In this document: piece by piece, positions 39,962-50,009 of the stretch
Numbering within the stretch: position 1 is the stretch's first letter
How the letters are laid out: each line of letters begins with the position of its first letter
Source: Centropus unirufus
Lineage: Eukaryota > Chordata > Aves > Cuculiformes > Centropidae
NCBI GenBank assembly: GCA_013397695.1
Contig: VYZI01000206.1
Location: 554,588 to 618,587 of the forward strand
Direction of reading: 5' to 3'
DNA: 64,000 nucleotides
Translations under genes and position numbers: made by a program
The notes under the pieces: model-generated
The model's database searches: none
What the model saw: only the letters and a program-made list of their open reading frames with translations
What the model was told of the DNA's origin: nothing

Positions 39962-40167
39962 GCTACCTTTTTTAGAATGGAAGGGTACCCAAATTCATCC
40001 AGTTTTCCCCACACTGTGTATAAGGACAGAAATATTCCTTCCTACATCTATCATATTCCTATAAATGCACACCCAATCCAAATTCACGCCAGACAAGACA
40101 TACAATCTTCCAGTTCAGAAATTCAGCAGCCTAAAAACATGGAGCAAGGAGGAAGCACACCCAGAGG
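39962..40167 (+). CDS. Candidate exon, gene unknown
   Basis: A strong acceptor (AATATTGTTTTTCTAG, ending 39961) and a donor (GTAAGC at 40168) bound 206 bases. They are open in one frame from the first base and end with two bases of a split codon. The 68 residues begin ATFFRMEGYPNSSSF and are rich in Ser, Gln, Ile and Pro, ending EQGGSTPR. I do not recognise the protein. It may be a chance open segment or part of a fast-evolving gene. Note that it is on the opposite strand to the candidates at 27.7 and 28.4 kb. Confidence 0.28.
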
Positions 40168-40169
40168 GT

Positions 40170-42890
40170 AAGCTAAAGATGGTAGGGATCTGGTTAAGCA
40201 CAATTACTCAGATCAACTGAGTTGCATTGCAAAGTTGTTCTGTATGAGCAAAGGCTGACCTTCATTTTCTAAATTACATTAATATCACTGAGGGAAGAAC
40301 ACATTGAAGTGGCACTGATAATCTCTACTCGGTGACAAGACATTGTTATAAGACACTGTCTCACTGGAGCAGTGGTTGCAATAAAGCTTATGTGCTGCAT
40401 ACTATTTCAACATGCCTGTCCAGGAAGCTGTCATCATTATTCACTTACTTCACCTCTATGACATGGCATGGGTATTTCATGATATCAGTTTGCTAATTGG
40501 CAGTCTTTATTATAGTGCCAACTGTTAGCATATGAGTAAGGTTATTTGCTTATACATTGTACACCAATAGTTTCCCACCATTGCCCTGTAGTGATCAGTA
40601 ATCCTGTGTAAAAAGAAAGCAACAGTGCAATTAACTTCTGACAATGGCATAAATTTTGGCTTAAGGGGATTATTAATATTCCCAGGGATAATCACCCTAG
40701 TTTAGCCAACTAGAAAGTGTAATAAAATACAGCCTTGTAAATCTGACAGCAAGTATTAAAGATCACAAAAAATAGAAGATTAGGAATGAAAATATAATAA
40801 ATTGCTGGTCTTTAATCATATGCCAGTGTGCTGGAATTCTTGAATAAATTTTAAAGATAGCAACAGTGCAAGGTGTGTAATGATGATCTTAACCTCTCAC
40901 TCTGAAACCAAGATGTGAGCACAAAAGGTCTTGTCACTCAACAACATGAGTTTAGACTTTGTGGCTGAACTGTTCATATTCATAGCTTTATTTTCCCCAT
41001 TTTTTTAGCCTGGGAAAGTTTGGTCTGACTTTACTATGACCCATTCCATAGCAAAAGCTAAAGAGTCTTACCAAGTTATTTCTGCAGCAAACCTATAGCT
41101 TGCCATGAGAAATTAACTTAGGGGGTTGGTTTTTTTTTTGTTCTTGCAACAAATAAACAAAGGGATTGATAAATTCCATTCATTAATGACTTAGCGAAAA
41201 TTACTGGTTTCTTCTATACTGATTCTGGTGAAGTCATTTGGAACACATCTGTTCCCCAAGAAAAAACATCCATGACTACAGAGAGTGCAGTAGAAATCAC
41301 TCCTACAGTGCCAGGACACAGCTCAGTCAGACACAGCTTGTGAGAAACCTGTATTTACCTGTGTGATTTTTGCAGCATTGTCACCTAACACAAGCAACAG
41401 TGTTGGAAATTATCTGTCACAAAAGAACACCATCTGAGAAAAAGGGGCAGAAAAAGACAAACTGCTCAATACAAGCTTCACAATAACCACATACTTTGAG
41501 ATCCAGCAGGCTGCTGCCTGATCTGTGTAGGAAAATGACAAATGAATACTGTTTAACATTTTGCTTGAACAGTTTCCCTTGCAGAAAACTATTTGCAATA
41601 CAATAATGAGAAAAGCAGAGCTGTGAAGAGAATTATTTTGTAAGGCTGACTGCCTTTCTAGGGCATAACATCTGATATATATTTTGTTTACCCAGAGTAA
41701 ATTCAGTGGTTGAAAAGATTAACTGAGCTCATTTTATGTTACTTGTACATGCTCTCACAGAAGGGGCTTGCTTTTTTTCTTTTTGACTCACGTACTCAAG
41801 TGCCCTCAACACAACAGTAACAGCAAAATGACTTTTTGAAATTTAGCTGTTCATAAATATTACAAGACACCAGCCCATCCTGGGTTCTTTTTTTTTTTTC
41901 AGGTCTCTCATACATAAAAAAAACAAACAAAAAAAACAGGCATGCAAGTAGGAGATGCAGTGTCACCCTTTGTTTTTCTGCTCTTCTCTGCCCTACCCTG
42001 TACCAGGGTACAAAAGGCATCTGACAGCTCACTCATGCCCACTCCTCCTTTCTCACTATACACACATTACATTTAGGCGTTGAAGCACATATGTTCATAA
42101 ATACATACATAGTTTTAGCCTCAGTCAAGGGAGCAGAAATAACTGTTATTTCAAGAAACAGAGCCCTGGGGTTTGAAGGAGACATGATCTTGTTCTAGAT
42201 GACTGAGGCATAAATGGTTATTCCAACTACATTCACTGGGTAAATGACAGCTCTGCATCTGTTTGCCCTTATTTCCATCTCAGTGCCTTGGACAGCAGCT
42301 TGTTACTTAGCTTAGGTTTGTTCTGTGTGCAATCTACTGGATACCTAATCTGCAAGAGCTACAGGTTTTCAAAAGACCTAGCAGTGATACTGCCACACGT
42401 ACTGGTTCACTTATGTGTGTTGGATGCTTGGCCAGCCATCTTATGCATCAGGATTGAAGACTTAAGTCATACACTGGATCACTCCAGACCTCATGCAAAT
42501 GATTTATACCTAAGCATTTGACACCATCCCAAGGAGAGGGCATTTTTCTCTTCTTTCCATCAGCCTTTGGTAATTCAAACTCACCTCAGTCAATTCAGTC
42601 CCCTTTTTGGAGAGCACTGAAACTATACCAAGGTAAGCAGGTTACCTACCTAGACTTGAGTCCTTTTTAGATCCTGTCACTCCACGGAAAAGGTCACGAA
42701 ACTCATTGAACTCCAGACAGCCCCAGCCTGCTGGAAACTGAGGCTTGAACCTTCTTGCATCTGAGGTACTGAATATCCCTGACATCACACAGATTATCAT
42801 CACCAGTGCCACTTCCATATGTAGTTTCTCCACATCTGTCAAATCAGGTTGTCCTGGATTTACATGGCAAAGTTTTAGTATCAGGGCGTG
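40170..42890. other. Intergenic, no gene seen
   Basis: AT-rich DNA with A/T homopolymer runs near 41885-41940. No exon similar to RIG-I, which sits beside TOPORS in mammals, was recognised on the minus strand. Confidence 0.4.
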
Positions 42891-42899
42891 CTGTAGGGT

Positions 42900-43290
42900 A
42901 GGGTGACCTCTATGAGAAGAGACCAGGGACTGCTCTGTGCCAGACAAGGATAGTTCAAACGGGCTCCAAAACAGATCCACCACTCACAGCTGAGCCCAAC
43001 AGCCATGCCAGGTGTGCCTCTATGAAAACATACCCAAGAAGGGGAAAAAAAAAAAACACTGCAGGGCAGGGAAAAAAGAAATAGAAGAGTAACAGCCCTG
43101 CAGGTCAGAGAAGGGATGGGAGGAGGAAGTGCTCCACATTCCAGACTCCCCTGCAGTTCATGAAGAGTGTGGTGAGGCAGGCTGTGACCATACAGCCCAT
43201 GGGGCACCACAGTGGAGCAGATATCCACATTGAAGCCTGCAGAAGACCCCAGACCAGAGCAGATGGTGATGCCTCGATGGAAGGTACAAC
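42900..43290 (+). mobile_element. Avian ERVL-associated interspersed repeat fragment
   Basis: The series GCTCCAAAACAGATCCACC, AGCTGAGCCCAACAGCCATG, AAGTGCTCCA, CCCCTGCAGTTCATGAAGAG, GTGGTGAGGCAGGCTGTGAC, AGTGGAGCAGATATCCACAT and AGACCAGAGCAGATGGTGATG is familiar to me. I know it as part of a dispersed avian endogenous-retrovirus-associated sequence in this order. Overlapping minus-strand frames here are by-products. The exact family name would need a repeat library. Confidence 0.62.
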
Positions 43291-43670
43291 CCACAAAGAC
43301 TATATAGCAGACTCCTAAATGAACCCCTGTGACAAAAAAAAAAAAACAAAACAAAAAACTTGGCAAAACCACATTTCCCATGGGAATACTTAAACATTAG
43401 AAAGGTAGCACAGAGAGGCCATCCAGCTTTGGGAATATTCAAACCTGAACAAATCCCAAGCAATCCGGTCAAAGCTGTTCCTTCTTTCAGTGAAAGTTGC
43501 GAATTTATGAATTCCAGAGTTGCCCGCCAACCTGGAGCACTCCTGACTGATGGCACAAACCTCTACTGTTCTTTAACTTATGGGTAAGACAAACCCCAAA
43601 AATAAAGGTTCTGTCAAGAAAGTACAGATTCCACACACTTAATTTAAATGAAAAAAAAAAGTCTTATTGC

Positions 43671-43676
43671 TTTATT
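43671..43676 (-). terminator. Candidate TOPORS poly(A) signal
   Basis: AATAAA on the minus strand about 1 kb past the TOPORS stop codon. The region between (43677-44697) has no other gene and is probably the TOPORS 3' UTR. Confidence 0.5.
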
Positions 43677-44697
43677 CAGCTTTTTTTCATGTTACTTTAA
43701 GTCCTGTTTATAGACAAGGTCCAATACAAAAAAAACAAAACAAACAAAAAAAAGACTCACCCTCCTCTAGCTCAAGATCCAACAGCAGGAGGAGACAGAG
43801 ATTGTTACAGCACATGTTCTAACCTGGCACAGTAAGACAAGGCTCAACTCAATTGCTTAATTCAGCACAAGTGGACACGTGTTTAAATATAGATGTTCTG
43901 CTACCCTCAGCTGATACCCCCTCTCCTACCCTTCATACTGATGAAAACATCAGTATGCACTAGCCCACAACACATAATCTACAGAACAGTTTTTAGCTAA
44001 TAACAACATTGCTGTGCCCGAGCCTCCATGCTGTTCACCAGATCTCTATCCTTCCCACAGATGAAGTCAGTACTCAAAGGAACCCATTTTTCATCAGAAG
44101 TGAAAGCAAAAAAAAAGGTAATCCTGAACAGCCTTTTTACTTTGAACATCATATGCAGTTATGAGTCAACTCAAAAGAGAACTCTTTTGAAGGTGATTAT
44201 AATTAACCTTCTTAAATAAAGAGTTACAGGCACAGCCTTGGGTTTTTTTGTTGGACCCCTTAGATCTATATATAGCTTAAACCAAAAAGACTGAAATTAT
44301 GGTACACTTCAGCCCAGATAATTTCTTATGAATTAAGCAATTTTTGCTATGTCTAGGAAAAGCAATCCCCAAAAAAATGTGTCTTCTGGCTTTTGGTTTG
44401 GGCTCCATTTTTGTTGTTTGTTTAAATCAAAACTTTGAAATACTCTATGGATATATTTTACAAGTTACAAGAATACAAGATGGCTTTATGAAATCAAAAC
44501 TTGCGAACAGTCCTCTGAGAAACTTACACACTAGCAATATTCTATCCTCTTTTACTGAAAAGTGCATACAAATTCAAAGTTTTTACACACTTCTCGGACT
44601 TCTTTTAACATACACAAATCACCCAGGTGTTTTTCTTCTCAAAGGGAAGTAGTCAAAACAAATTCACAATTTTAACAAGTGTTCCATGTAAGGTATG
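43677..44697 (-). other. Probable TOPORS 3' UTR
   Basis: Lies between the TOPORS stop and the first good AATAAA. It is AT-rich with poly-A/T runs (plus-strand A runs near 43652 and 43738-43754). Plus-strand reading frames in it are not supported. Confidence 0.5.
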
Positions 44698-47694
44698 CTA
44701 CATTTTTTCTTCTGGAAAATCAAACCAAGAGGATCCACCGAGAAGTTGCTTTGGCAGTCTTAGTACCAATGGTTGTCTCTCTGGACACTCTAAGAAGGAA
44801 ATCCTGGGAGAAGAGAGTTGACTTGAAGGTGCTGCTGGTGCTTCTTCAACATAGCTGGTTGCAGTTTCTCTGTGAGGAGTGTTACTGCCAGTATCTGCTA
44901 CAGCGAGACTCTCATCAGCTGCCGTTTCTTGAAGTTTGGCATCAGCATTTCTAGCATCACTGTCCAAGTTTCCCATTCCAGTTGGAATACTGTAATTTTT
45001 GGCTGCTCCTTCAGTTTCCTCTTCAACTTTGTAAACACCATCACATCCTGGCCTTCCCAGGAAAGAAGATGTAGACTTGTTTTCTTTCTTATTCATCTGA
45101 GCTGTGCTGGTCCAAATACTGCTGTAAGATTCAGTACTCTCTGGCTCCTTGCTACTATCACTATCAATTGTAATCACCACTGGAGAGCAATGCGCTGAGT
45201 TACGCATGTGGTGTTTCCGATGTTTCCTCTTATGCTTTTTCTTTTTTTTTTTAAGATGCCTTGTTGAGTCTGTCACTTTTCCTTCATAGACTATCTCAAC
45301 ACTTGGACTCCTCACCTTTTTTTTCTTCTTTTTATGCTTTGTCTCACTCCTTGCTCGATTGTCTGAAAGGCTATCTTCATTTTTGTAGCAGTCACTGAGC
45401 TTTGAGAAAGTTTTCTTAGGGTCATTTTCTCTTTCTAGACTTGCGCTCTCCACAAATGCATTCTCCAAGTGGCGAGTTTTGTACTTCCTTTTGCCACCAG
45501 GCTTTTCACTTTTAATTCTGTCAGTTCCTCCAGAAGGGGTCCTTGTCCTGTTGCTTGATCGACTCCTTGACCTACATCTTTCGTAACAGTAGTAGTGTCT
45601 CTCATGGAGCCCTCTCTGGTTATGCAGATCTGTCCTTTCAACAAATGATCGTATCCTGTATTCTGGACTAGGAGATTGCCTTGAATGGAGAGCATTAGAC
45701 TGAGTCCTCCTCCTGCAGGTGGATTTATAGCCATCTCCGAATACCTTTCGACTACAGAAGGCATAACCCCACTGATATCTACTTTGATAATTGTCTCTTG
45801 AGTAGTAATGATCACTGTCTCTGCTTCTTGATCTCCTTCTGCTATGGCCTTTGCTACGTGACCGTGATCTGCTTAATTCTCTCGATGGAGTGCTCTCACG
45901 ACTTACAGAGCCCCTCTGGCTTTTTAGAGAGATTTTACTGTCATGCATCCTTGACTTCCGGCTGCTTCTTTTGCTTCTATGTTTACTATTATCTCTGCTT
46001 CTTGACCGTCTCCTTTTAAGTTGGCATTTGCTACGATGCTCTCTCTTAGACCGATGGTCATGACTGCCTTGACTATTCCGTGAAGAGGATCGTGGGCTCC
46101 GGGACTTCCTCCTTCTAGACAATTTGTGATTGCAAGGGGAGTATATCGTGTCGCTCCCTGAAGAGGGGCTCCAACTCACGTCCTGAGGAGACAGATCTTT
46201 TACCTTACACTTGTTCTTTGCATCAGCTTTCGACTCAGTCTTCTCAACTGTAGGAGATAAGCAGCTTCCGCAACTACCTACATCCTCCTTATATGTGGGG
46301 GAACGTGATGAGAAACTCCTGCTTGGTTCACTATCACTCCAGCTGCCACATTGGATTGGCTGCTGTTTCTTCACATCTTCTCTCTTCTCTTCCCTGAGGG
46401 ACTCCTCAGAATCCGAGGACAGCTGAACCACTTCTGGGGTCCTCTCAGCTAAGGGCTTAACATACCCAACAATAACACAATTGTCTGAGGAATAGTCACT
46501 CTCATTTGAGTCAGTATTAGCCTGTAACTCACTCTGTGGTTTGGTTCTTTGATTCTTTGTAGCAGTGTCCTCATCAGAGCTATCTGACATCTCCAGAGGA
46601 GAAGCTATGGTTGCACGAACCTCTTCTGAAATGGAATAGGAAGGGCCTGGAGTTTCATCATCCCAGGGGGCCTGGTCAAGACTAGGCACAGACAAACTGT
46701 TACCTGGCCCTTGAGAACATGCCGTGTCTGGAGATATTGTAATAATTGAAGAGTCTGATTGGCTTCCTTCATCATATGATGGCGCAGGACAGTCATAATT
46801 GGCATGTTGATCATATGCTTCTAAGTTAAAAGGACAACGGGCAAAACTGATGAACTCATGTAAGAAGTGTTCAGTCCGATTAAGCAAAAATGGCTTTAAA
46901 TCATCAGCAAAGGCCTGACCTTCCATATCATATCTAGTCACATTACTCATGATGATGTGCTGTACAATATTAATCAAAGATCCATGGGCACCAAACAGGA
47001 CTGTGAGTTCTCGCTTCAGCCAAGGAACCAACCTATGAAGGCAAGCAGGGTTGTGGCGGAAAAAGTCTGCTGAAATGTCTCGATAGCGGCCACCATCCTG
47101 AATACTACGAATACGCACACCAGTACGGTACAGAGCTCTACGGAAGCTGATCATGTCTTCCTCCTGAATCTGTCGCAGAGATCTGCCCTTTGCGCTAGCC
47201 TGCCTCCTTGAGGCCAGCCTCCTTATCATTTGCTGAATCTCCCCATCTCTCTGACGCACTGGTTCACTTGACAACCCTTCAAACAGTATCCCATTATCCA
47301 GAGGGGACAGTGTCCTTCGGGAAGGGGAACGGCCAGCACGGCGTTCCCCTGTTAACGTGGTACGGTAACGAAACCTTCGGCCATCAGGGCTTGCAAAAGA
47401 CCTGTTTTCTGAAGGGCTGAGAATGTACTCCTTAAAGTCATCTTCAGCACGAATTGTATGGAAAATGGAAAAAAATGGTTGCTTGCAGAGGGGGCATTCT
47501 GCTTTATTTTTTGACCACTCCTGGACACAGCGGAAACAGAACCTATGCAAGCAGCGATCTAGGTATGCAACATTGTCAAATCTATCCAGGCAGATAGGGC
47601 ATTTGGAGTCGGGAGAGGCATCTGTTGGCAGCTTGCTGGTGCTGGCTTTTGGTGAAAAGTTGTTGTCTCCCGAAAACTTATCTGCTGAAGTCAT
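44698..47694 (-). CDS. TOPORS: TOPORS, RING-type E3 ubiquitin and SUMO ligase
   Basis: TOPORS is a nuclear and ciliary/centrosomal protein. It attaches ubiquitin through its RING and can promote SUMO transfer; known partners are topoisomerase I and p53. The exon encodes 998 residues. A C3HC4 RING lies at residues 32-70 (C32, C35, C48, H50, C53, C56, C67, C70 all present). Next is the conserved TOPORS region (about 170-305, with LHRLVPWLKRELTVLFGAHG). SUMO-binding-type motifs follow: IITIS near 317, CVIVGYV near 406, VVITIDS near 838. An Arg/Ser-rich tract spans about 525-720 and Lys runs lie at 786-828. Human isoform 1 has 1045 residues and isoform 2 about 980, so this copy is full for the large exon. 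The ATG lies three bases after a splice acceptor (CTCCTTCTTTTGTAG, AG at 47699-47698). An upstream exon, perhaps in the gap, may add an N-terminal extension. No break is seen. Confidence 0.97.
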   Translation of the reverse strand: MTSADKFSGDNNFSPKASTSKLPTDASPDSKCPICLDRFDNVAYLDRCLHRFCFRCVQEWSKNKAECPLCKQPFFSIFHTIRAEDDFKEYILSPSENRSFASPDGRRFRYRTTLTGERRAGRSPSRRTLSPLDNGILFEGLSSEPVRQRDGEIQQMIRRLASRRQASAKGRSLRQIQEEDMISFRRALYRTGVRIRSIQDGGRYRDISADFFRHNPACLHRLVPWLKRELTVLFGAHGSLINIVQHIIMSNVTRYDMEGQAFADDLKPFLLNRTEHFLHEFISFARCPFNLEAYDQHANYDCPAPSYDEGSQSDSSIITISPDTACSQGPGNSLSVPSLDQAPWDDETPGPSYSISEEVRATIASPLEMSDSSDEDTATKNQRTKPQSELQANTDSNESDYSSDNCVIVGYVKPLAERTPEVVQLSSDSEESLREEKREDVKKQQPIQCGSWSDSEPSRSFSSRSPTYKEDVGSCGSCLSPTVEKTESKADAKNKCKVKDLSPQDVSWSPSSGSDTIYSPCNHKLSRRRKSRSPRSSSRNSQGSHDHRSKREHRSKCQLKRRRSRSRDNSKHRSKRSSRKSRMHDSKISLKSQRGSVSRESTPSRELSRSRSRSKGHSRRRSRSRDSDHYYSRDNYQSRYQWGYAFCSRKVFGDGYKSTCRRRTQSNALHSRQSPSPEYRIRSFVERTDLHNQRGLHERHYYCYERCRSRSRSSNRTRTPSGGTDRIKSEKPGGKRKYKTRHLENAFVESASLERENDPKKTFSKLSDCYKNEDSLSDNRARSETKHKKKKKKVRSPSVEIVYEGKVTDSTRHLKKKKKKHKRKHRKHHMRNSAHCSPVVITIDSDSSKEPESTESYSSIWTSTAQMNKKENKSTSSFLGRPGCDGVYKVEEETEGAAKNYSIPTGMGNLDSDARNADAKLQETAADESLAVADTGSNTPHRETATSYVEEAPAAPSSQLSSPRISFLECPERQPLVLRLPKQLLGGSSWFDFPEEKM

Positions 47695-47699
47695 GTTCT

Positions 47700-48928
47700 A
47701 CAAAAGAAGGAGATAAAACAACATTGGCATTTTTGTCTCTGAGACAGCAAAGTCCAGACAGAGAAGCCAGTAACAGCAGCCTTTAAGATTGCAAAACTCA
47801 GCATTAACACTAAAGGAACATCAAATAAAGAGGCAGCACAACCAAACTACTTTGCTTGGATTCTATTCACAGCGAGATCTGACTCTTTGGTCTGAGAAGC
47901 TTACACAGAGCTTGAATTACACTGGCCTAAAGGAAAGTAACAGGCAGGACTCTTCTTCCCCACTAGTAAATAACTGTTTTGAAGTGGTTAGTAAGTTTAA
48001 GATTAACATGTTATGCTCTGAAACACACTTCCTAAAGAGGCCAGCATTTACAGATGAAAAATATAGAAACAGTTACTTCTATTGTTTAAGAAAAAATGTA
48101 AAACCAAATAATTGTATTCAAACTAAACCACTCATTTCGAAGTTCTTTTGGAGCTGTTCTGTTCCTGCACCATCTGTCTGTGTTTTGCTGAGCACTCATG
48201 TTGGACCACATATAGATAGCTCAGTCCAGACAAACTCTGGACTCTAGATCAGCCTTTGTTGTTACAGCTGAAGCAGAAACAGCCAAGTGTTATTTCTACA
48301 GCCATCCCCAGTAAACACTGTCTTTGCACCTAGCCATGCTGTGAAGCACAGTTAGCAATAAACTCATCTATTTGAGTTTTGCAGGGAAACATCACCATCC
48401 AAAGTCATTACAATTGAGTGGAAAGTGGTTACCAGGATACTTCAGAGCTCATTAGACCCTCTCCTATCAAGGATGCAACCCCTGCAGGGCAGCAGGCACA
48501 GCGTGCATTCTGTGGAACAGTGAGGCCCAGTCACAGAAATACGCCAAAATTTACACCACATGCCTTGAGTATATTGTCCAAATGCATCTTCAATATTGTT
48601 AGGTTTGGCACCATGACTAGTTCCCTGAGCTGTTCTAGTGCTCCAACACCCTCCAAACGAAGGACATTTTCCTAATATTCAATCTAAAAGTCCCTGGGCA
48701 CATCTTCCTGCGATTCCTTTTGGTCTTATCTTTGGCCACTACAGAGAAGGGATCAGCTCCTCCTTCTTCCCCTGTGAGGAAACACTCAGCTGCCCTGAGG
48801 ACTCCCCCTTCTCCCAGCTGAACAAAACAAGCGCAGCCCCCACCGGCCTCCCCCATACAGCTTCTCTTCTAGACCCTTTACCAACTTCGTGGCCCCCTCT
48901 GGCCACTCTCCATCAGCCCAACAACCTT
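47700..48928 (-). other. Probable first intron of TOPORS
   Basis: Sequence between the TOPORS large-exon acceptor and the CpG-rich promoter. I found no confident upstream coding exon. A minus-strand exon may lie in the gap or in the GC-rich DNA beyond it. Confidence 0.5.
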
Positions 48929-49178
48929 NNNNNNNNNNNNNNNNNNNNNNNNNNNNNNNNNNNNNNNNNNNNNNNNNNNNNNNNNNNNNNNNNNNNNNNN
49001 NNNNNNNNNNNNNNNNNNNNNNNNNNNNNNNNNNNNNNNNNNNNNNNNNNNNNNNNNNNNNNNNNNNNNNNNNNNNNNNNNNNNNNNNNNNNNNNNNNNN
49101 NNNNNNNNNNNNNNNNNNNNNNNNNNNNNNNNNNNNNNNNNNNNNNNNNNNNNNNNNNNNNNNNNNNNNNNNNNNNNN
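48929..49178. other. Assembly gap, 250 N
   Basis: A run of N that removes part of the TOPORS/SMIM27 promoter region. Flanking DNA on the right is strongly GC-rich, which is a common reason for missing sequence. Reading frames that span it are meaningless. Confidence 0.99.
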
Positions 49179-49510
49179 CCTCGGCCCGGCTGGGGCCGCG
49201 GCTGCCTTCAGCCTGTGTCGCGTCCGGCACTGCCCGAGACCGGTGGCCTCTCGGTTCTCCTGACCTGGCGGGCGGCGGCGGCGGGCGCGCTCCGCCAGGC
49301 GCCCCAGCGGCTCCCCCATCGGCGGCAGCGGGAGCGGCGTCGCCACGGGAAGCGGAGCTCGCCGGCCCGCAGCGGGGCAGCGCCGGGCCGCACTGCCTGA
49401 CGGGAGCGGGCGCCAACGGCCGCCGTCACTTCCGATCCCGCTGGCGCCATCTTGGAGGTGGGCGGAGGCGGGTCGGGCCGGAGCTTGGGGCGGCGGAAGT
49501 GGCGGCAAGC
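49179..49510. promoter_or_regulatory. CpG-rich bidirectional promoter of TOPORS and SMIM27
   Basis: Dense CpG and GC-rich DNA with no TATA box. It contains ETS-type CGGAAGT sites on both strands (49428-49434 as ACTTCCG, 49494-49500) and a YY1-type GCCATCTTGG (49446-49455). Such sites sit near the start of many housekeeping genes. TOPORS lies to the left on the minus strand and SMIM27 starts at 49511 on the plus strand, so one promoter probably serves both. Exact transcription starts cannot be read from sequence. Confidence 0.7.
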
Positions 49511-49899
49511 ATGGCTCACTTAGGGCGGCGGGACCCGCGCCCGCTCTGCCGCCTGGTACGCTCCGGGGGCGGGGACGCGGCTGGCGGGGCTTCTGCGGGT
49601 TGGCAGGGCCAGGGCGCCGCCCAGTGAAGCTCGAGGCCCGCGGGTGCGGGCAGGCGGCGGGGTAAGAGGGGGCAGGCCCCGGTGAGCTGGCCAGGTTTAA
49701 CACGGGGGAGGGGGGCAAGGCCGAGGACAGCTCGTGGTGGAGGTATCGGGCACTGCCCTGGGCGCTTAACAGGAGGCATCTTGTCCTGCAGGTATTGGCC
49801 GCCGTGGTGCTGCTTTCCTGGGGCTTCATCCTCTATGGAGCACGGATTGTTGCCCAACGGCAGCTGGAGAGCGGGCTCAGGGCGTGGGGGCTGCCCTAG
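49511..49899 (+). CDS. SMIM27: SMIM27, small integral membrane protein (two exons)
   Basis: Coding exons are 49511-49555 and 49792-49899, joined at CTG/GTACGC donor and TTGTCCTGCAG acceptor, both in phase 0. The product is 50 residues. A basic N-terminus (MAHLGRRDPRPLCRL) precedes one transmembrane helix that ends in LLSWGFILYGARIVAQRQL, then a short tail ending AWGLP. From memory the human protein (55 residues) has LISWGCIIYASMVSARRQL in the same place, which aligns without gaps. Its role is not well defined. The gene is head to head with TOPORS and was once listed as TOPORS antisense RNA, which matches the layout here. Unspliced frames across this locus miss it. Poly(A) signals follow within 110 bases. 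Confidence 0.85.
49556..49791 (+). other. SMIM27 intron
   Basis: A 236-base GC-rich intron with GT at 49556 and AG at 49790-49791. G-rich runs (49562-49590 and 49703-49715) could form quadruplexes. Confidence 0.8.
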
Positions 49900-49969
49900 G
49901 GAAGGACGGAGCCCATGAGACGCTGCTTCCAGAGCTACAGATGAGACCACCAGAAGGCTGGAGGAGCAA

Positions 49970-50006
49970 AATAAAATATTAATAGCTCTTAGAAAATGTA
50001 AATAAA
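49970..50006 (+). terminator. SMIM27 poly(A) signals
   Basis: AATAAA at 49970-49975 and again at 50001-50006, 70 and 100 bases after the SMIM27 stop. The 3' UTR is therefore short. Confidence 0.7.
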
Positions 50007-50009
50007 GCA

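Noticed and set aside
42881..43556. Long overlapping minus-strand frames (166 and 132 codons)
   Set aside because: They lie on an avian ERV-associated repeat and run through poly-A tracts, so they are by-products of the repeat.
48638..49829. Very long frames across the N run and CpG-rich DNA on both strands
   Set aside because: Unknown bases keep the frames open artificially, and GC-rich DNA has few stop codons.
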